A DNA stretch of 64,000 nucleotides from Nansenia antarctica (lineage: Eukaryota; Chordata; Actinopteri; Argentiniformes; Microstomatidae), in assembly GCA_963989245.1 (NCBI GenBank), contig OZ022339.1, forward strand, positions 26,651,785-26,715,784, written 5' to 3'. The notes beneath the pieces were generated by a model, which saw only the letters and a program-made list of their open reading frames with translations, made no database searches and had not been told where the DNA came from. Both the position numbers and the translations under genes were made by a program. Shown in pieces: positions 1-10,190 of the stretch (positions are counted from its first letter, which is position 1; each line of letters opens with the position of its first letter).

Positions 1-597
1 TCATTTTCCAACAGGACTTGGCACCTGCACACAGTGCCAAAGATACCAGTACCTGGTTTAAGGACCATGGTATCCCTGTTCTTAATTGGCCAGCAAACTC
101 ACCTGACCTTAGCCCCATAGAAAATCTATGGGGTATTGTGAAGAGGAAGATGCGATGCGCCAGACCCAACAATGCAGAAGAGCTGATGGCCACTATCAGA
201 GCAACCTGGGCTCTCATAACACCTGAGCAGTGCCACAGACCGATGGACTCCATGCCACGCCGCATTGCTGCAGTAATTCAGGCATAAGGAGCCCCAACTA
301 AGTATTGAGTGTTGTACATGCTTATACTTTCCATGTTCATACTTTTCAGTTGGCCAACATTTTAAAAAAAACTTGTTTTGTATTGGTCTTAAGTAATATT
401 CAAATTTTCTGAGATACTGAATTTGGGTTTTCATTAGTTGTCAGTAATAATCATCCAAATTAAAAGCAATAAACACTTGAAATATATCAGTCTGTGTGGA
501 ATGAATGTATACATTATACAAGTTTCACTTTTTGAATGGAATTACTGAAATAAATCAACTTGTTGATGATATTCTAATTATATGACCAGCACCTGTA
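1..597 (+). mobile_element. Tc1/mariner transposon, 3' part
   Basis: This is the right-hand part of a Tc1-like DNA transposon cut by the window edge. It holds the C-terminal transposase frame (3-287) and then a non-coding tail ending in the inverted-repeat terminus at 561-595. That terminus, reading inward on the reverse strand from CAGGTGCTGGTCATATAATT, is typical of a widespread teleost Tc1 family. The flanking TA at 596-597 fits the usual TA target duplication. The left half cannot be seen, so completeness is unknown. Confidence 0.9.
3..287 (+). CDS. Tc1-like transposase, C-terminal fragment
   Basis: The open frame enters from the window edge and ends at TAA 285-287. It carries the second catalytic Asp in QQDLAPAH and the final Glu in SPDLSPIENLW, 34 residues apart, which is the DD34E signature of Tc1 transposases. 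The first catalytic Asp lies outside the window. No stop or frameshift is visible in this portion. Whether the whole transposase is intact cannot be judged; most teleost Tc1 copies are dead. Confidence 0.85.
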   Translation: MFQQDLAPAHSAKDTSTWFKDHGIPVLNWPANSPDLSPIENLWGIVKRKMRCARPNNAEELMATIRATWALITPEQCHRPMDSMPRRIAAVIQA

Positions 598-1594
598 TTA
601 TGTTGGTGTTGAGACTGTTCACTGAAGGACCGAGAGAGACCCATAGATAGGCCTACATCCTTTGATAGGAAGTGGAACGCATTTCCTCACAGCAGTAAAG
701 TACTGCTATTAATCTCTTCCCTTACATGACACTATTACATTGGGCGGTGACTTCCAAACATAATCAAAGAACCCATTGAGAAGTTAGTTATGAAGCATAT
801 TGTCCAGCCCAATCAATCATTGGATATCGATAACACGTTTTTACAAATGACAATAATGACAATGCGATGTCAACAGTTTTGTACCCCCAGCAAAGCAAAG
901 GTCTGATTTTAACAACACGTTGCACACACAATTGATGACATTTATTGTTACAGACAATGGCAACATTACAGAATACGTTCATTTTATAAATAAATAAATG
1001 TAACGGTAATCGACAATCCCTCAAATGTACGCTCATATACCAGACCTGATCATCAATTAGATGAATTGCTTCAACCTCGCACATCTTCAAATGAGAAAAC
1101 ACGTTACCTTATGTTGTTCTGAGTAGACTGTAGGTAGGGTGTAGGCTATAATGGAAAAAGAATTAAAACAGGGCAGACTAATGCTCAAAGAAGCATTTCC
1201 CCCTTTCTGTTCGTACAGTCATTACTTATGTCAACATTGACAGGAACTGGCCCATGATGGGACTTCCCAACTTCACGGCTGCGTTGACTTTGCTCATCCA
1301 CGACCACGCGCCTGGCGTCGCAGATCAGTAGCAGGTATTTGCGGAAGGACATTCAGCTCTCTGAGAGATTGTCAAAAGAAAGTCTGAAAACAAAATGATG
1401 ATAACTTTTGAACAAAACACTGCACACACGTAATCCAATATACTCTGATTGTCACATAGAGTTACGGTATAGGCACTTCCATCCACAATACACAATGTTC
1501 TCCAGAAAGTCAGAAACCAACACTTTGATATAATTTGAGAACAAACGGCACACACACATAAAACAGTCAACTCTCACAATAGGTCTCCGACACA
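598..1594. other. Intergenic, no gene seen
   Basis: AT-rich single-copy-looking sequence. Short open frames on either strand have no recognisable domain and no splice-site context. I see no RNA gene or repeat that I can name. Confidence 0.5.
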
Positions 1595-1970
1595 CCTATA
1601 AACAGGGTTCGAGTTATAAGCTGAACTCTGTGGGGGTCTCCAAAATAACAGTGCGAAATGTTCTCATGCACGCGCGAATCATGCCCACACAGCGATGGGA
1701 CTTACAAGTTTTAATTAGCTATAGGCAGTAGCGGATTAAGGTGGTCAGTGGCCCTAGGCTACTCCTTTGTGTGAGGACCCCCCGCCCCCATACACAAGCC
1801 TCCCCCCTCCCCAAAATATACAACTCACGAGCACCCTGCACACACACACCACTCATAATGCTTTACCATAAAACACTTAAACACTTTAATAACACAATAA
1901 CACAACAGTGTTAATAATGCAAAGAATAAAAAAAAGTTCAGTGCATTCAGTTCTGTCTCTATTGCTCTCC

Positions 1971-2070
1971 TCTCCCGTTGTCTCTCTGTTACTGTCCTGT
2001 TGTCTGTCTCTCTGTTGCTGTCCTGTTGTCTGTCTCTCTGTTGCTGTCCTGTTGTCCGTCTCTCTGTTGC
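1971..2070. repeat. Short minisatellite, about 26-bp unit
   Basis: Imperfect tandem copies of a CT-rich unit around TCTCTCTGTTGCTGTCCTGT, inside the hAT-type element. A short open frame across it is a by-product of the repeat. Confidence 0.7.
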
Positions 2071-2448
2071 TCCCCTCAGCTCTAAATGAAAGAAATGAAT
2101 TAGCTAATTAGTTGGCATGTAAACATATAGTTAGGGTTGGGTACAGTTTGGGTTTTATTCGATACCGGTGACAAATCGATACTTTAAAAACGGTACCGGT
2201 ACAGAAACATCATCCTCATCCTCAAATCCCAACATATCCTGACGCTACAGCTGCAGGCTACTCATTTCACCACATCAACAGCCCCACATGAAACAACAGC
2301 TATAAAAGCGATAGTCACACATGTATCTCGGCCAATAATTTTGTTATTTTTGCTATACAGAAGGAGCGAAAAATACATTAGGTTAGTACACTAGGTTAGT
2401 AAAAAGTAAAAGCCACCTTACCTTTACGGAGACAAGATAGACCAAAGT

Positions 2449-2627
2449 GGTCTGTTTTCAGTAGGCTGAGTGGTCTGTTTTCAGTAGGCTGAGTGGTCTG
2501 TTTTCAGTAGGCTGAGTGGTCTGTTTTCAGTAGGCTGAGTGGTCTGTTTTCAGTAGGCTGAGTGGTCTGTTTTCAGTAGGCTGAGTGGTCTGTTTTCAGT
2601 AGGCTGAGTGGTCTGTTTTCAGTAGGT
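2449..2627. repeat. 23-bp minisatellite, about 8 copies
   Basis: Eight near-identical tandem copies of a 23-bp unit containing GTGGTCTGTTTTCAGTAGGC, inside the hAT-type element. The near identity suggests recent expansion. Confidence 0.9.
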
Positions 2628-3410
2628 AGCAGAGTCCTCAGTAGTAGCAGCAGTAGTAGTAACAGTAGTAGCAGCAGGGCTAACGTTAGGTGTCATAGCA
2701 GGTTTCTTTGATAAAAACCCGACATTTTCTAGGCTTGATGACCCGGTCGGCAGCAGTGGCCTTTTTTTGGGCGGCATGGTAGCTACTGTATGTATATACT
2801 CCTGTATAGCTAATTAATGAATGTTTGCTTCTCAATAATAGGCTAGGTGCACGATCTCACTACTTCCTGAAAGGCAACTGGTGTCTCACTCTATTGGTTT
2901 AATTGATTAATCAGCTGTGCACTGTGTGTTCCAACGGTTTACCACACAGCTGATTAATCAACCTTTTGCTGTTGCACAATATTCTACTGCGCCCCATGGT
3001 GTCTTGGTGGTGAAGTGCAGGCAGTCAAAGGCATACTGTCATTCACAGGAGATGAATGGTGCGCGTAGTTCTTTTGAAAAACGTGTTTATTTTACAATAT
3101 TTATAATATAAATTAAATAATATTCATTACATTGACATTTTGATCAAATAATAGTTGTGGTAATGTATTATTAGCGACCCCCACAGATTTTTGATTTTAC
3201 TGCCTTCATGGGAGCTCAGAGAGCCTCAGACCATCTCTATGGGAGCTCAGCTCCCATTGGCTCCCACATAACTCGAACCCTGCCTATAAACCTACAAAAG
3301 CATGCTGCTGCTGCATTGTAAAACCCTCCAACGCTTTGCTTATCTGTACATTTTAAACAGGGCCAAAACTGTTGGTGTGATTTAGAGATGTGCAAATGTT
3401 ACACGTATTG

Positions 3411-3660
3411 TATTAGAATCAGAATGACTTTATTCGCCAAAGGAATTTGCTGTGGTAGTTGGTGCAAACAGGCAACATAATAATAATAATAATAAGAATA
3501 ATAATAATAAGAATAAGAATAAGAATAAGAATAATAATAATAATAATAAGAATAATAATAATAAGAAGAAGAAGACAAGTAGTGCAAAAAACGTCAAGGA
3601 GCATAGATATAAAATAAAGTAAGATATAAATATGAATGAATGAATATTTACAATATTTAG
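3411..3660 (-). mobile_element. LINE-type 3' end with AAT/AAG microsatellite
   Basis: The segment beginning GAATCAGAATGACTTTATTC, followed by text matching the reverse complement of 32020-32155, is the 3' tail of a fish non-LTR retrotransposon. A microsatellite of AAT and AAG triplets lies at 3478-3576. The second copy at 32020-32155 in the opposite orientation supports a dispersed repeat. The family name is uncertain (L2-like). Confidence 0.65.
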
Positions 3661-3784
3661 GGCCGGTTTCTAAGACAAAGCTTAAGCCTAGTCCTGGACT
3701 AAATCACACTTTCAATGTCAAATCTCCATTGAAGATGCTTTTTAGTCTAGGATTAGGATTAAGCCTTGTCTGTGAAACCGGCCC
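3660..3784. mobile_element. Palindromic MITE, copy 1
   Basis: About 125 bp with long terminal inverted repeats: GGCCGGTTTC at the left, and GAAACCGGCC at the right, enclosing CTTAAGCCTAGTCCTGGACT and its near complement. A second copy lies at 27150-27288. Superfamily not assigned. Confidence 0.8.
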
Positions 3785-3930
3785 ATAGTGCCTATGGGGG
3801 CGGGTACGAGTCTGTGTCCCAGGCCTTGTTGATGAGGCTGACTGCAGATGGAAAGAAACTGTTTTTGTGGCGAGAGGTTTTGGTCCTGATGGACCGCAGC
3901 CTCCTGCCAGAGGGAAGTGTTTCAAACAGT
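3785..3930. mobile_element. LINE-derived fragment
   Basis: The text around 3810-3915 (GGCCTTGTTGATGAGGCTGA, then AGCCTCCTGCCAGAGGGAAG) matches a segment I know as dispersed near fish LINE 3' regions, and it resembles 9985-10190. It is non-coding here. Family assignment is from memory. Confidence 0.45.
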
Positions 3931-4009
3931 ACTATTTGAAGTTAATATTGTTCAGTTATTTTCTTTACACCTAGCATTGCCAAATATTCAATTGTGTTAT
4001 TTTCTGGCC

Positions 4010-4015
4010 TTTAAT
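4010..4015 (-). promoter_or_regulatory. Candidate STX11 poly(A) signal
   Basis: ATTAAA on the minus strand about 100 bp downstream of the STX11 stop codon. Weak evidence on its own. Confidence 0.35.
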
Positions 4016-4113
4016 TGTACCTCTCATTGCACGGCAACATTAAAAAAATCGTATTTCTACAACCAAATCAATACCTCTATATTACATTTCTACAAGACTG
4101 TATGTATATCAAG

Positions 4114-4992
4114 TCAATTTAAACAAGGAAAGCAGCAACAGAATAGTCTCTTCATAGGGTTGTTCTTGTTGTATCTCTGGGCATTTTCAAGTTGGACCGT
4201 GGCATCCTTGATGGCTGCGTCTGTGTTTTGGATATTCTTCTGGATGTTGTTGACCGCAGGCCCTTGTTCCTCTGTCAGCACAGCCACGTCCAGGAAGAGC
4301 TCCTGGATACCCAGGATGCGCTTCTCCAGTTCCAGCATGTCCTTATGCCGACTCGCTATCTGGGTGAGTGCTGAGTGAGCCGTCAGCCCGTCTGCCTGGG
4401 CGTTGGTGTTGAACACGTTCAACTGCCCACTCTCCATCATCTCCTCCAGCTCCTCCGCCGTCACCTCTCTGTCCACTATCTCCATTTGCCTCTGGATCTG
4501 TCTCTTACAGTTCTCTCTGTGGCTCATCTCTGTCTCGTTGTAGTCGAACATGACTTCCCGGAAAGAGTTGCTCAGACACATGTACTGCGTCTGAGCGATG
4601 CGTACCACAGGGTCAGTGCTGCCCCGTTGGGCCTCCAGCTCCCTGCTCAGTGTGTTCATCCTGTGTAGTCGCTGCAGCACGGCCTCTCCTCTGTGTTTGA
4701 TTTCCGCTCCGATGGCGTTGGAGTCTGGCTTCGTGTCGCTGGTGTAAGACACGTCGTTCAAGACGTGGTAGTTCTGGTCTTTGAGCAGCCCAATGTGGTG
4801 TTGGATCTGCTGGAGCTCCTGGCGTACGTCCTGGGCTTCCTGGAGGATACCGTCCAGATCTGGGTCATGGTCTGGATCAGCTGGCTGCTCTGACAAGTCA
4901 TCCAGTTCCACAGTGCTGAAAGCCTCAGAGGTAGAGGCCCCAACTCCAGGCTCACTCAACACTTCCTGGAGGTGGCTGAATCTGTCCTTCAT
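4114..4992 (-). CDS. stx11: Syntaxin-11
   Basis: A 292-residue SNARE protein of the syntaxin family. Syntaxin-11 is a Qa-type SNARE on endosomal and plasma membranes, needed in mammals for cytotoxic granule release. The frame has an N-terminal Habc-like helical region (roughly residues 40-160), a SNARE motif near residues 200-265 with the zero-layer Gln in LTEEQGPA, and a Cys-rich end CCCFPCLN instead of a transmembrane helix. That tail is diagnostic of syntaxin-11, which is anchored by lipidation. The coding region is a single exon, as in human. I placed the start at the ATG ending at 4992, because a splice acceptor (TTGGTTTCAG) ends at 4998; an upstream in-frame ATG lies in the intron. A 5' untranslated exon lies further right and was not located. 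The a/b duplicate is undetermined. Confidence 0.93.
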   Translation of the reverse strand: MKDRFSHLQEVLSEPGVGASTSEAFSTVELDDLSEQPADPDHDPDLDGILQEAQDVRQELQQIQHHIGLLKDQNYHVLNDVSYTSDTKPDSNAIGAEIKHRGEAVLQRLHRMNTLSRELEAQRGSTDPVVRIAQTQYMCLSNSFREVMFDYNETEMSHRENCKRQIQRQMEIVDREVTAEELEEMMESGQLNVFNTNAQADGLTAHSALTQIASRHKDMLELEKRILGIQELFLDVAVLTEEQGPAVNNIQKNIQNTDAAIKDATVQLENAQRYNKNNPMKRLFCCCFPCLN

Positions 4993-5023
4993 CCTATCTG
5001 AAACCAAAAGGGAGAGTCAATGT

Positions 5024-5327
5024 CAGTGGTGGACTCAGGCTGTTTGAAGGGCAGGGGCGAAAAGAAAGAAAGGGCACCTACTGCACAACATGGGACCATT
5101 GAAAAGGCAGCCAATAGGGCACATCCTCTAATTTTGCCACTCAAAAGGGCACTTTAGTGTGACATTTTTCAACTGTGGGGCCACATGGTCAACTTTAGAC
5201 CATTGGAGGGGCACCAATAGGGCACGTCCTCTCATTTTCGCCACTCAAAAGGGTATTTTTGCCACTCAAAAGGGCAACTAAGCAAGACGTTTTTCAACCG
5301 TGGGGGCACCAGGAGGGGCGGTCAGTG
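5024..5327. mobile_element. hAT-type MITE, copy 1
   Basis: Begins CAGTGGTGGACTC and ends in the related inverted terminus. It is flanked by near-identical 8-bp repeats GTCAATGT (5016-5023) and GTCAATAT (5328-5335). The same family recurs at 36975-37233. It sits in the intron just upstream of the STX11 coding exon, 24 bp from the acceptor. Confidence 0.75.
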
Positions 5328-5340
5328 GTCAATATATATA

Positions 5341-5730
5341 TCCATGCTGCTTGAAAGTATGTGAACCCCTTGTGCAATTATAGATTTTGTTTTGTTTTTA
5401 CAATGAAATCTTTATTTAGCCTTTTTTATCTGACATAACAGGTTTATATATACCAATTCCATTTGTTGTTTAGAGGGAATCATGCATCATGCAAAACTAA
5501 ATCATAAAGAAATTAGTGCAGGTAAGTGAACCTCTTCAGTCAATAGTTTGTGGCACCTCCATTAGCAGCAATATCTTGGAGTAAACGTCTCGTTTAGCCA
5601 CTAATCAGTCTCTGACATCTGTTTTGAGATATTTCTGTCAGATAAAAAAGACTGGTTCTGATTAAATAAAGATTTCATGGTACAAAACTCTATAATTGCA
5701 CAAGGGGTTCACATACTTTCAAGCAGCACT
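5341..5730. mobile_element. Tc1-type MITE with long inverted repeats
   Basis: Inverted termini share TGCTGCTTGAAAGTATGTGA and continue through CCCCTTGTGCAATTATAGA at both ends. The right end abuts TA. There is no transposase frame in about 390 bp. This is a non-autonomous mariner/Tc1 derivative. Confidence 0.75.
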
Positions 5731-7767
5731 GTAGGTGTTGTAATGAACAAGCACATGCAGTACAGTATTGTGGATCCCTTACATGCTGAGGAGGAGTGGT
5801 GGGCCTTCAATTGCTCTCATGCATCTAAAGCTAGCACAGAAGCAATGAAAATCTGCAATATTTCCAGAAGTAGCGTGATTTACAATATCATATTTATGTA
5901 CTTTGGTATTCTCAAAATGCTCTTTAGATATTTAGATATTCTGTAATGAACACAGATCCTTCTGACCATGTTCCCCTCTTATGATAAACATGTCATGATG
6001 CAACTCACTGAACAAGTTTGTTCTATTGAAGAGATCTGATGATAAAGATCACATGCATAAGCTTTGTTTTGCTTCCATTTCTATAGAAAATGGTTTGCTT
6101 TGAATGGTTGTACATGTTGACTTTGACAGTATATTGACAACATTGACTCTTACAAACGGATAGATTGATTAATACATGTTGATGAACTTCACTCTCTTGT
6201 TGAATAATATACCAAAACATTGAATTGGGATTTTTTTTTTTTTAATCTTGCAAAAGCAGAACTATTTTGTCATACAAATGACTTGTTATGGTCAACCACA
6301 AACTGGGGAGTCCTCTTTCAGTACATACAATTGTAAATCATGGTTTAGATTGTTGTATAACTTTCCCCCCACAGTAAGGTCAGATAAACTGAGGTACTAT
6401 ATCCACAAGAATATACTATGCACTATGACTTACCTTGTTAATTGCAGTACCACTTCATCTACAAAAACAAAAGATCCCAATGTTCAGTGTTATTAGCTTT
6501 CCAATATGAGGATTAGGCACCATCTATGTTTGATATATTAGGATGCTGGTAGCTGCATTAAAACCACAGGAAAACTATGTGTCAATGCAGGTAAATGTAA
6601 TTTTTATAGAGCAGGTGAACTCTGTCATGTTAGCGGTCATCGCTGATTGGCCAGGTTAGATTCGGACAACATTTCTGTCACGTCACATGAAACTATGGAA
6701 TGAAGCACATTGAGTCCAGGCCATGCCTCCATGCTGTTATAAAGAGATTGTTTTTGAGACAAAAATCTATGACAGGATGGAACCTTTTTTTATTATTATC
6801 TTAAACTGGATCTTAAACCCATCAACACAAGTCCTAAACACCACCTCAGCCGAGTCAACTCACAGTTTTTTTAGTTTGTATGATGGTTTTGATACTGTTC
6901 AAGATATTACCCATGTTTTTGTTATGACTGGGTGTTGTGGCAGGTGTAGAGATACAGTATTTGCATTGAACAACCCAGGTCTTTTAAAGTTGACTGAGAG
7001 GCAAATGTGTTGAAGATACAATCTACCAGTTCATGACACACTGATATTGGACACCAAAAGAATGTGAGAAAAACAGGAGGAAGTGTTGCAGAAATGTAAT
7101 CTACCAAGAAGGAGTGGTCAAAGGAACAAAACAGTTAATGTACAACAACACATGACAGAAGTTTTCTTATCAGGATAACTTTTATTATTTTACCAATAAC
7201 CACAATTAAGATACTTTAAAGCTTTAAACTGCTGTACTATCTTTCACACAAATTCAGAGTTTTGCCATAGATTTAGTTCAGCGTTAGTATTTCATGTTAG
7301 TGTAACCCCATGAACTACAAGTGGCTAAGTATGTGCTCATCAGTCAGCTGACCAGTCAAAAGCTGTTGAAGTGTAAGGGAATGAGGAAGTGAGACAGGTA
7401 ATAATGAGGATGTTTCAGCAGTTCAGTGTTGCATTGTCATTTCCAGAGTGTAAGACACTGGTAATGCCCATGCAACCTAAAGAATAGGTCATGCTGCTTG
7501 CATTTGTCACAGGGGCTTTTGATGTGGTTTAGGTCTCACCAAAAAATGCATTGGACTTGATGCACATCACTGGTTGAATAGGATGTGTTTTTCAGGCAGT
7601 AGGAGGAATAAGTTCTCAAGTGACCCATGTCTTTCCATAGAGGACATGCACAAGAGAAAACTGTGCCTTTCAGAGCATATACTGTATATGTATTACACAA
7701 AATATATTTGTTATATATTACATATAGCCTATATATATTACTATATATTATTATATATTACATGTAG

Positions 7768-7815
<48 letters not shown>
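5731..7815. other. Intergenic, no gene seen; AT-rich tract
   Basis: No coding segment, splice-site pattern or RNA gene that I recognise. 7670-7815 holds a TA-rich run passing into (TA)n and (GT)n directly before the telomere-like MITE. Upstream STX11 exons or regulatory DNA could lie here but cannot be seen by inspection. Confidence 0.5.
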
Positions 7816-7818
<3 letters not shown>

Positions 7819-8009
7819 TACGGTACATGTGGGAAAACTAGTGTTAGGGTTAGGTGCTAGGGTGACTTGGTACATGCTGGCATGTCTAACCCTAACCCTA
7901 ACCTTAACCCTACCCCTAACCTTAACCCTAACCTTAACCCTAGCACCCTAGCACCTAACCCTAACCCTAGTTTTCCCACATGTACCGTATTCCCACATGT
8001 ACCGTAACA
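7816..8009. mobile_element. Palindromic MITE with telomere-like repeats, copy 1
   Basis: The termini are the 20-bp inverted repeat TGTTACGGTACATGTGGGAA and its complement. Inside each arm the repeat continues into TTAGGG/CCCTAA-type arrays (GTTAGGGTTAGG at the left, CCTAACCCTAACCC at the right). The centre carries TACATGCTGGCATGTC. Copies 2 and 3 are at 15754-15964 and 41879-42078. It lies in a TA/GT microsatellite, so the target duplication cannot be read here. Confidence 0.85.
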
Positions 8010-8520
8010 TATATATATTACAAAAACATTCCACAAAACCTTATTCAACACAACAATTGAGAATCCTTTTACAGTTTTGCCACAAGGTGGCGATAGAGCT
8101 ATGAGATCAGGGATGGAGGGTATATATGAATATGAATATATATGAATGTAGAAATGCTTTATTATCTTAAAGTGTGTATTTCCATTGCTAACTCGGATAT
8201 GGATCCAACGAAGCAAAGTCCTGTGTTAACAAGTGGTGAAATATCATATTTTCTGCAGCAAACAAAAAGGTAGTGTAGGAGCCATTTTAGTCCTACATGT
8301 TATTTATGTTAATTTCCTAATATTAATTTTGAATTATTGATTTATGATATTGATTGCTTTAATTTAATTATGATAATATTTGCTTCTAAGTCTATATTCC
8401 CTATTTTATGTTATTTAGATTGTTCCTTGTGGTCATTCCCCCCTTGTGGTTGGGATGAATGAATATTGGGGATATAAGGGAACAGGAAGGGGATTGTTAA
8501 TTGGGAGCAAACCAAGTTTC

Positions 8521-8866
8521 AACGACAGTTCAGACAGGACAGTTCAGACAGGACAGTTCAGACAGGACAGTTCAGACAGGACAGTTCAGACAGGACAGTT
8601 CAGACAGGACAGTTCAGACAGGACAGTTCAGGCAGGACAGTTCAGACAGGACAGTTCAGACAGGACAGTTCAGACAGGACAGTTCAGACAGGACAGTTCA
8701 GACAGGACAGTTCAGACAGGACAGTTCAGACAGGACAGTTCAGACAGGACAGTTCAGACAGGACAGTTCAGACAGGACAGTTCAGACAGGACAGTTCAGG
8801 CAGGACAGTTCAGACAGGACAGTTCAGGCAGGACAGTTCAGACAGGACAGTTCAGACAGGACAGTT
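8521..8866. repeat. 14-bp minisatellite, about 24 copies
   Basis: Tandem copies of TTCAGACAGGACAG, with occasional A-to-G change giving TTCAGGCAGGACAG. As 14 is not a multiple of 3 and the unit lacks stops, forward frames stay open and give low-complexity peptides; I do not call these genes. Confidence 0.95.
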
Positions 8867-8869
8867 CAG

Positions 8870-9900
8870 GTAGTGTTATCAAAAAGGTGTTGATGACTTC
8901 TGTTTTGGAACCTATAATTCACTACATGACTGTTATTTTCTACACTGAAGTTGTCAATATTATCAGTTTTGTTTTTGAAGGATATATAATGTTATCTTGA
9001 GAGTATGTGTCTATGTAATTACTGTCTAATTTTAAACTACTAGAAATAGTACATTTAGCAGAAACGTCCAATCTACAGAATGTATATCCAGCACCCTGTA
9101 ACACAAGCACAAGCACACGTAACGGGACATTGACATTATGTTTTCTTATTTTGGCTCTGTACTTCAAAAGCTTGGATTTTAAATCAAACCATTACTATGA
9201 GGTTAAAGTATTGATTATCAGCTTTTATTTAAAATAGAATGAAATTAAGCACTCGTGTAGTATTACTATTTGGCCCTGAAAAACTCCCTAGTTCTTCATC
9301 GTGTCCGGCCATCTTCATATCACGTCCCTCCAGTGGATGGAGCAGGCGAGCGCGGCTGCGCTTGGTTCGGCCAGGTCATCTCCAGTACACTGTAGGGCCT
9401 GGCTGCAACTCCATAGTTGCTATTGCAGTATGTTCTTGGTCATTGTATGATGAAGCACGATCCAGTGAATTTGGAGGCATTTGCTTGTACTCCAGCAGAC
9501 AAGATGTTTCTGTGTGGGTGGTGACGTATTCACTCCTACTTCTTGGAGAATGTTCCTGAACTGTGGGAGAGTTGTTTTTTTCTAATTAGAAATTATGGTG
9601 AGCATTCTTTGGTCATCCACTTTAGACGTCTTTAGAAGTCTTTAGAAGTCTTCCTTGGCCTGTCAGCCCATTTGAGATGGCTGAGCTCACCAGTGCTTTA
9701 TTTAAAATTCAAATTCAAATGTTATTAATCACATACTCAAAATACAAGTATAATATGCAGTGAAATGTTTTGTGTACCCGTCCGGCGATAAAAATATTTA
9801 AGAAGATTTAAAAGGACACAGACAACAAGGAATTTAAAAGATTAGTTTCTCATGTGAGTGCAGGGTAAACAATGCAAAGTGCAGTGGCAGTCCATTTTTG
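8870..9900. other. Intergenic, no gene seen
   Basis: No recognisable gene. Scattered AT-rich sequence; a LINE-like poly-A/T stretch occurs around 9700-9800 (ACTCAAAATACAAGTATAAT and what follows). Confidence 0.45.
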
Positions 9901-9907
9901 GCTGATG

Positions 9908-9908
9908 G

Positions 9909-9978
<70 letters not shown>
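9908..9978. repeat. (GT)n microsatellite
   Basis: About 35 uninterrupted GT dinucleotides. Confidence 0.97.
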
Positions 9979-9984
<6 letters not shown>

Positions 9985-10190
9985 TAAGCACAGTCCTCAT
10001 TCAGCAGGCGGATGGCCTGAGGGAAGAAGCTCTTCCTCATCCTCTCAGTTTTTGTCCTCAGGCAGCGATAACACCTCCCTGAGGGTAGCAGAGAGAAGAG
10101 TCTGTTGCTGGGGTGGCTGGGGGCTCCCTGAGGAGCCTTGGCCCTGCACCGTTGGTTATAGATGTCCTGCAGGTTGGGGAGGGTGGTTAT
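9985..10190. mobile_element. LINE-derived fragment
   Basis: The segment with CAGGCGGATGGCCTGAGGGA and CTCCCTGAGGAGCCTTGGCC resembles the non-coding 3' region of fish non-LTR elements, like 3785-3930. No intact reading frame. Confidence 0.45.

Larger units (their letters stand above)
1603..3282. mobile_element. Non-autonomous hAT-type element with 8-bp target duplication
   Basis: The ends are a 15-bp inverted repeat, CAGGGTTCGAGTTAT at 1603-1617 and its complement at 3268-3282. Both sides carry the identical 8-bp direct repeat CCTATAAA (1595-1602 and 3283-3290), the target-duplication length of hAT elements. About 1.68 kb lies inside with no transposase frame. The interior includes two tandem arrays (1971-2070, 2449-2627) and poly-purine tracts. 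hAT is inferred from end sequence and duplication length. Confidence 0.8.

Noticed and set aside
4758..5047. Forward and alternative frames overlapping STX11
   Set aside because: Shadows of the syntaxin-11 coding sequence.
7856..7970. True telomere or chromosome end
   Set aside because: The TTAGGG-like arrays are short, imperfect, in both orientations and enclosed by transposon-like ends.
8521..8866. CRISPR-like regular array
   Set aside because: Head-to-tail repeats with no variable spacers in a vertebrate genome; the same holds for 59531-59903 and 61329-61921.
8446..9000. 184-codon open frame rich in DSSDRTVQTGQFRQ
   Set aside because: It is a 14-bp minisatellite without stop codons; forward frames are open and there is no gene context.
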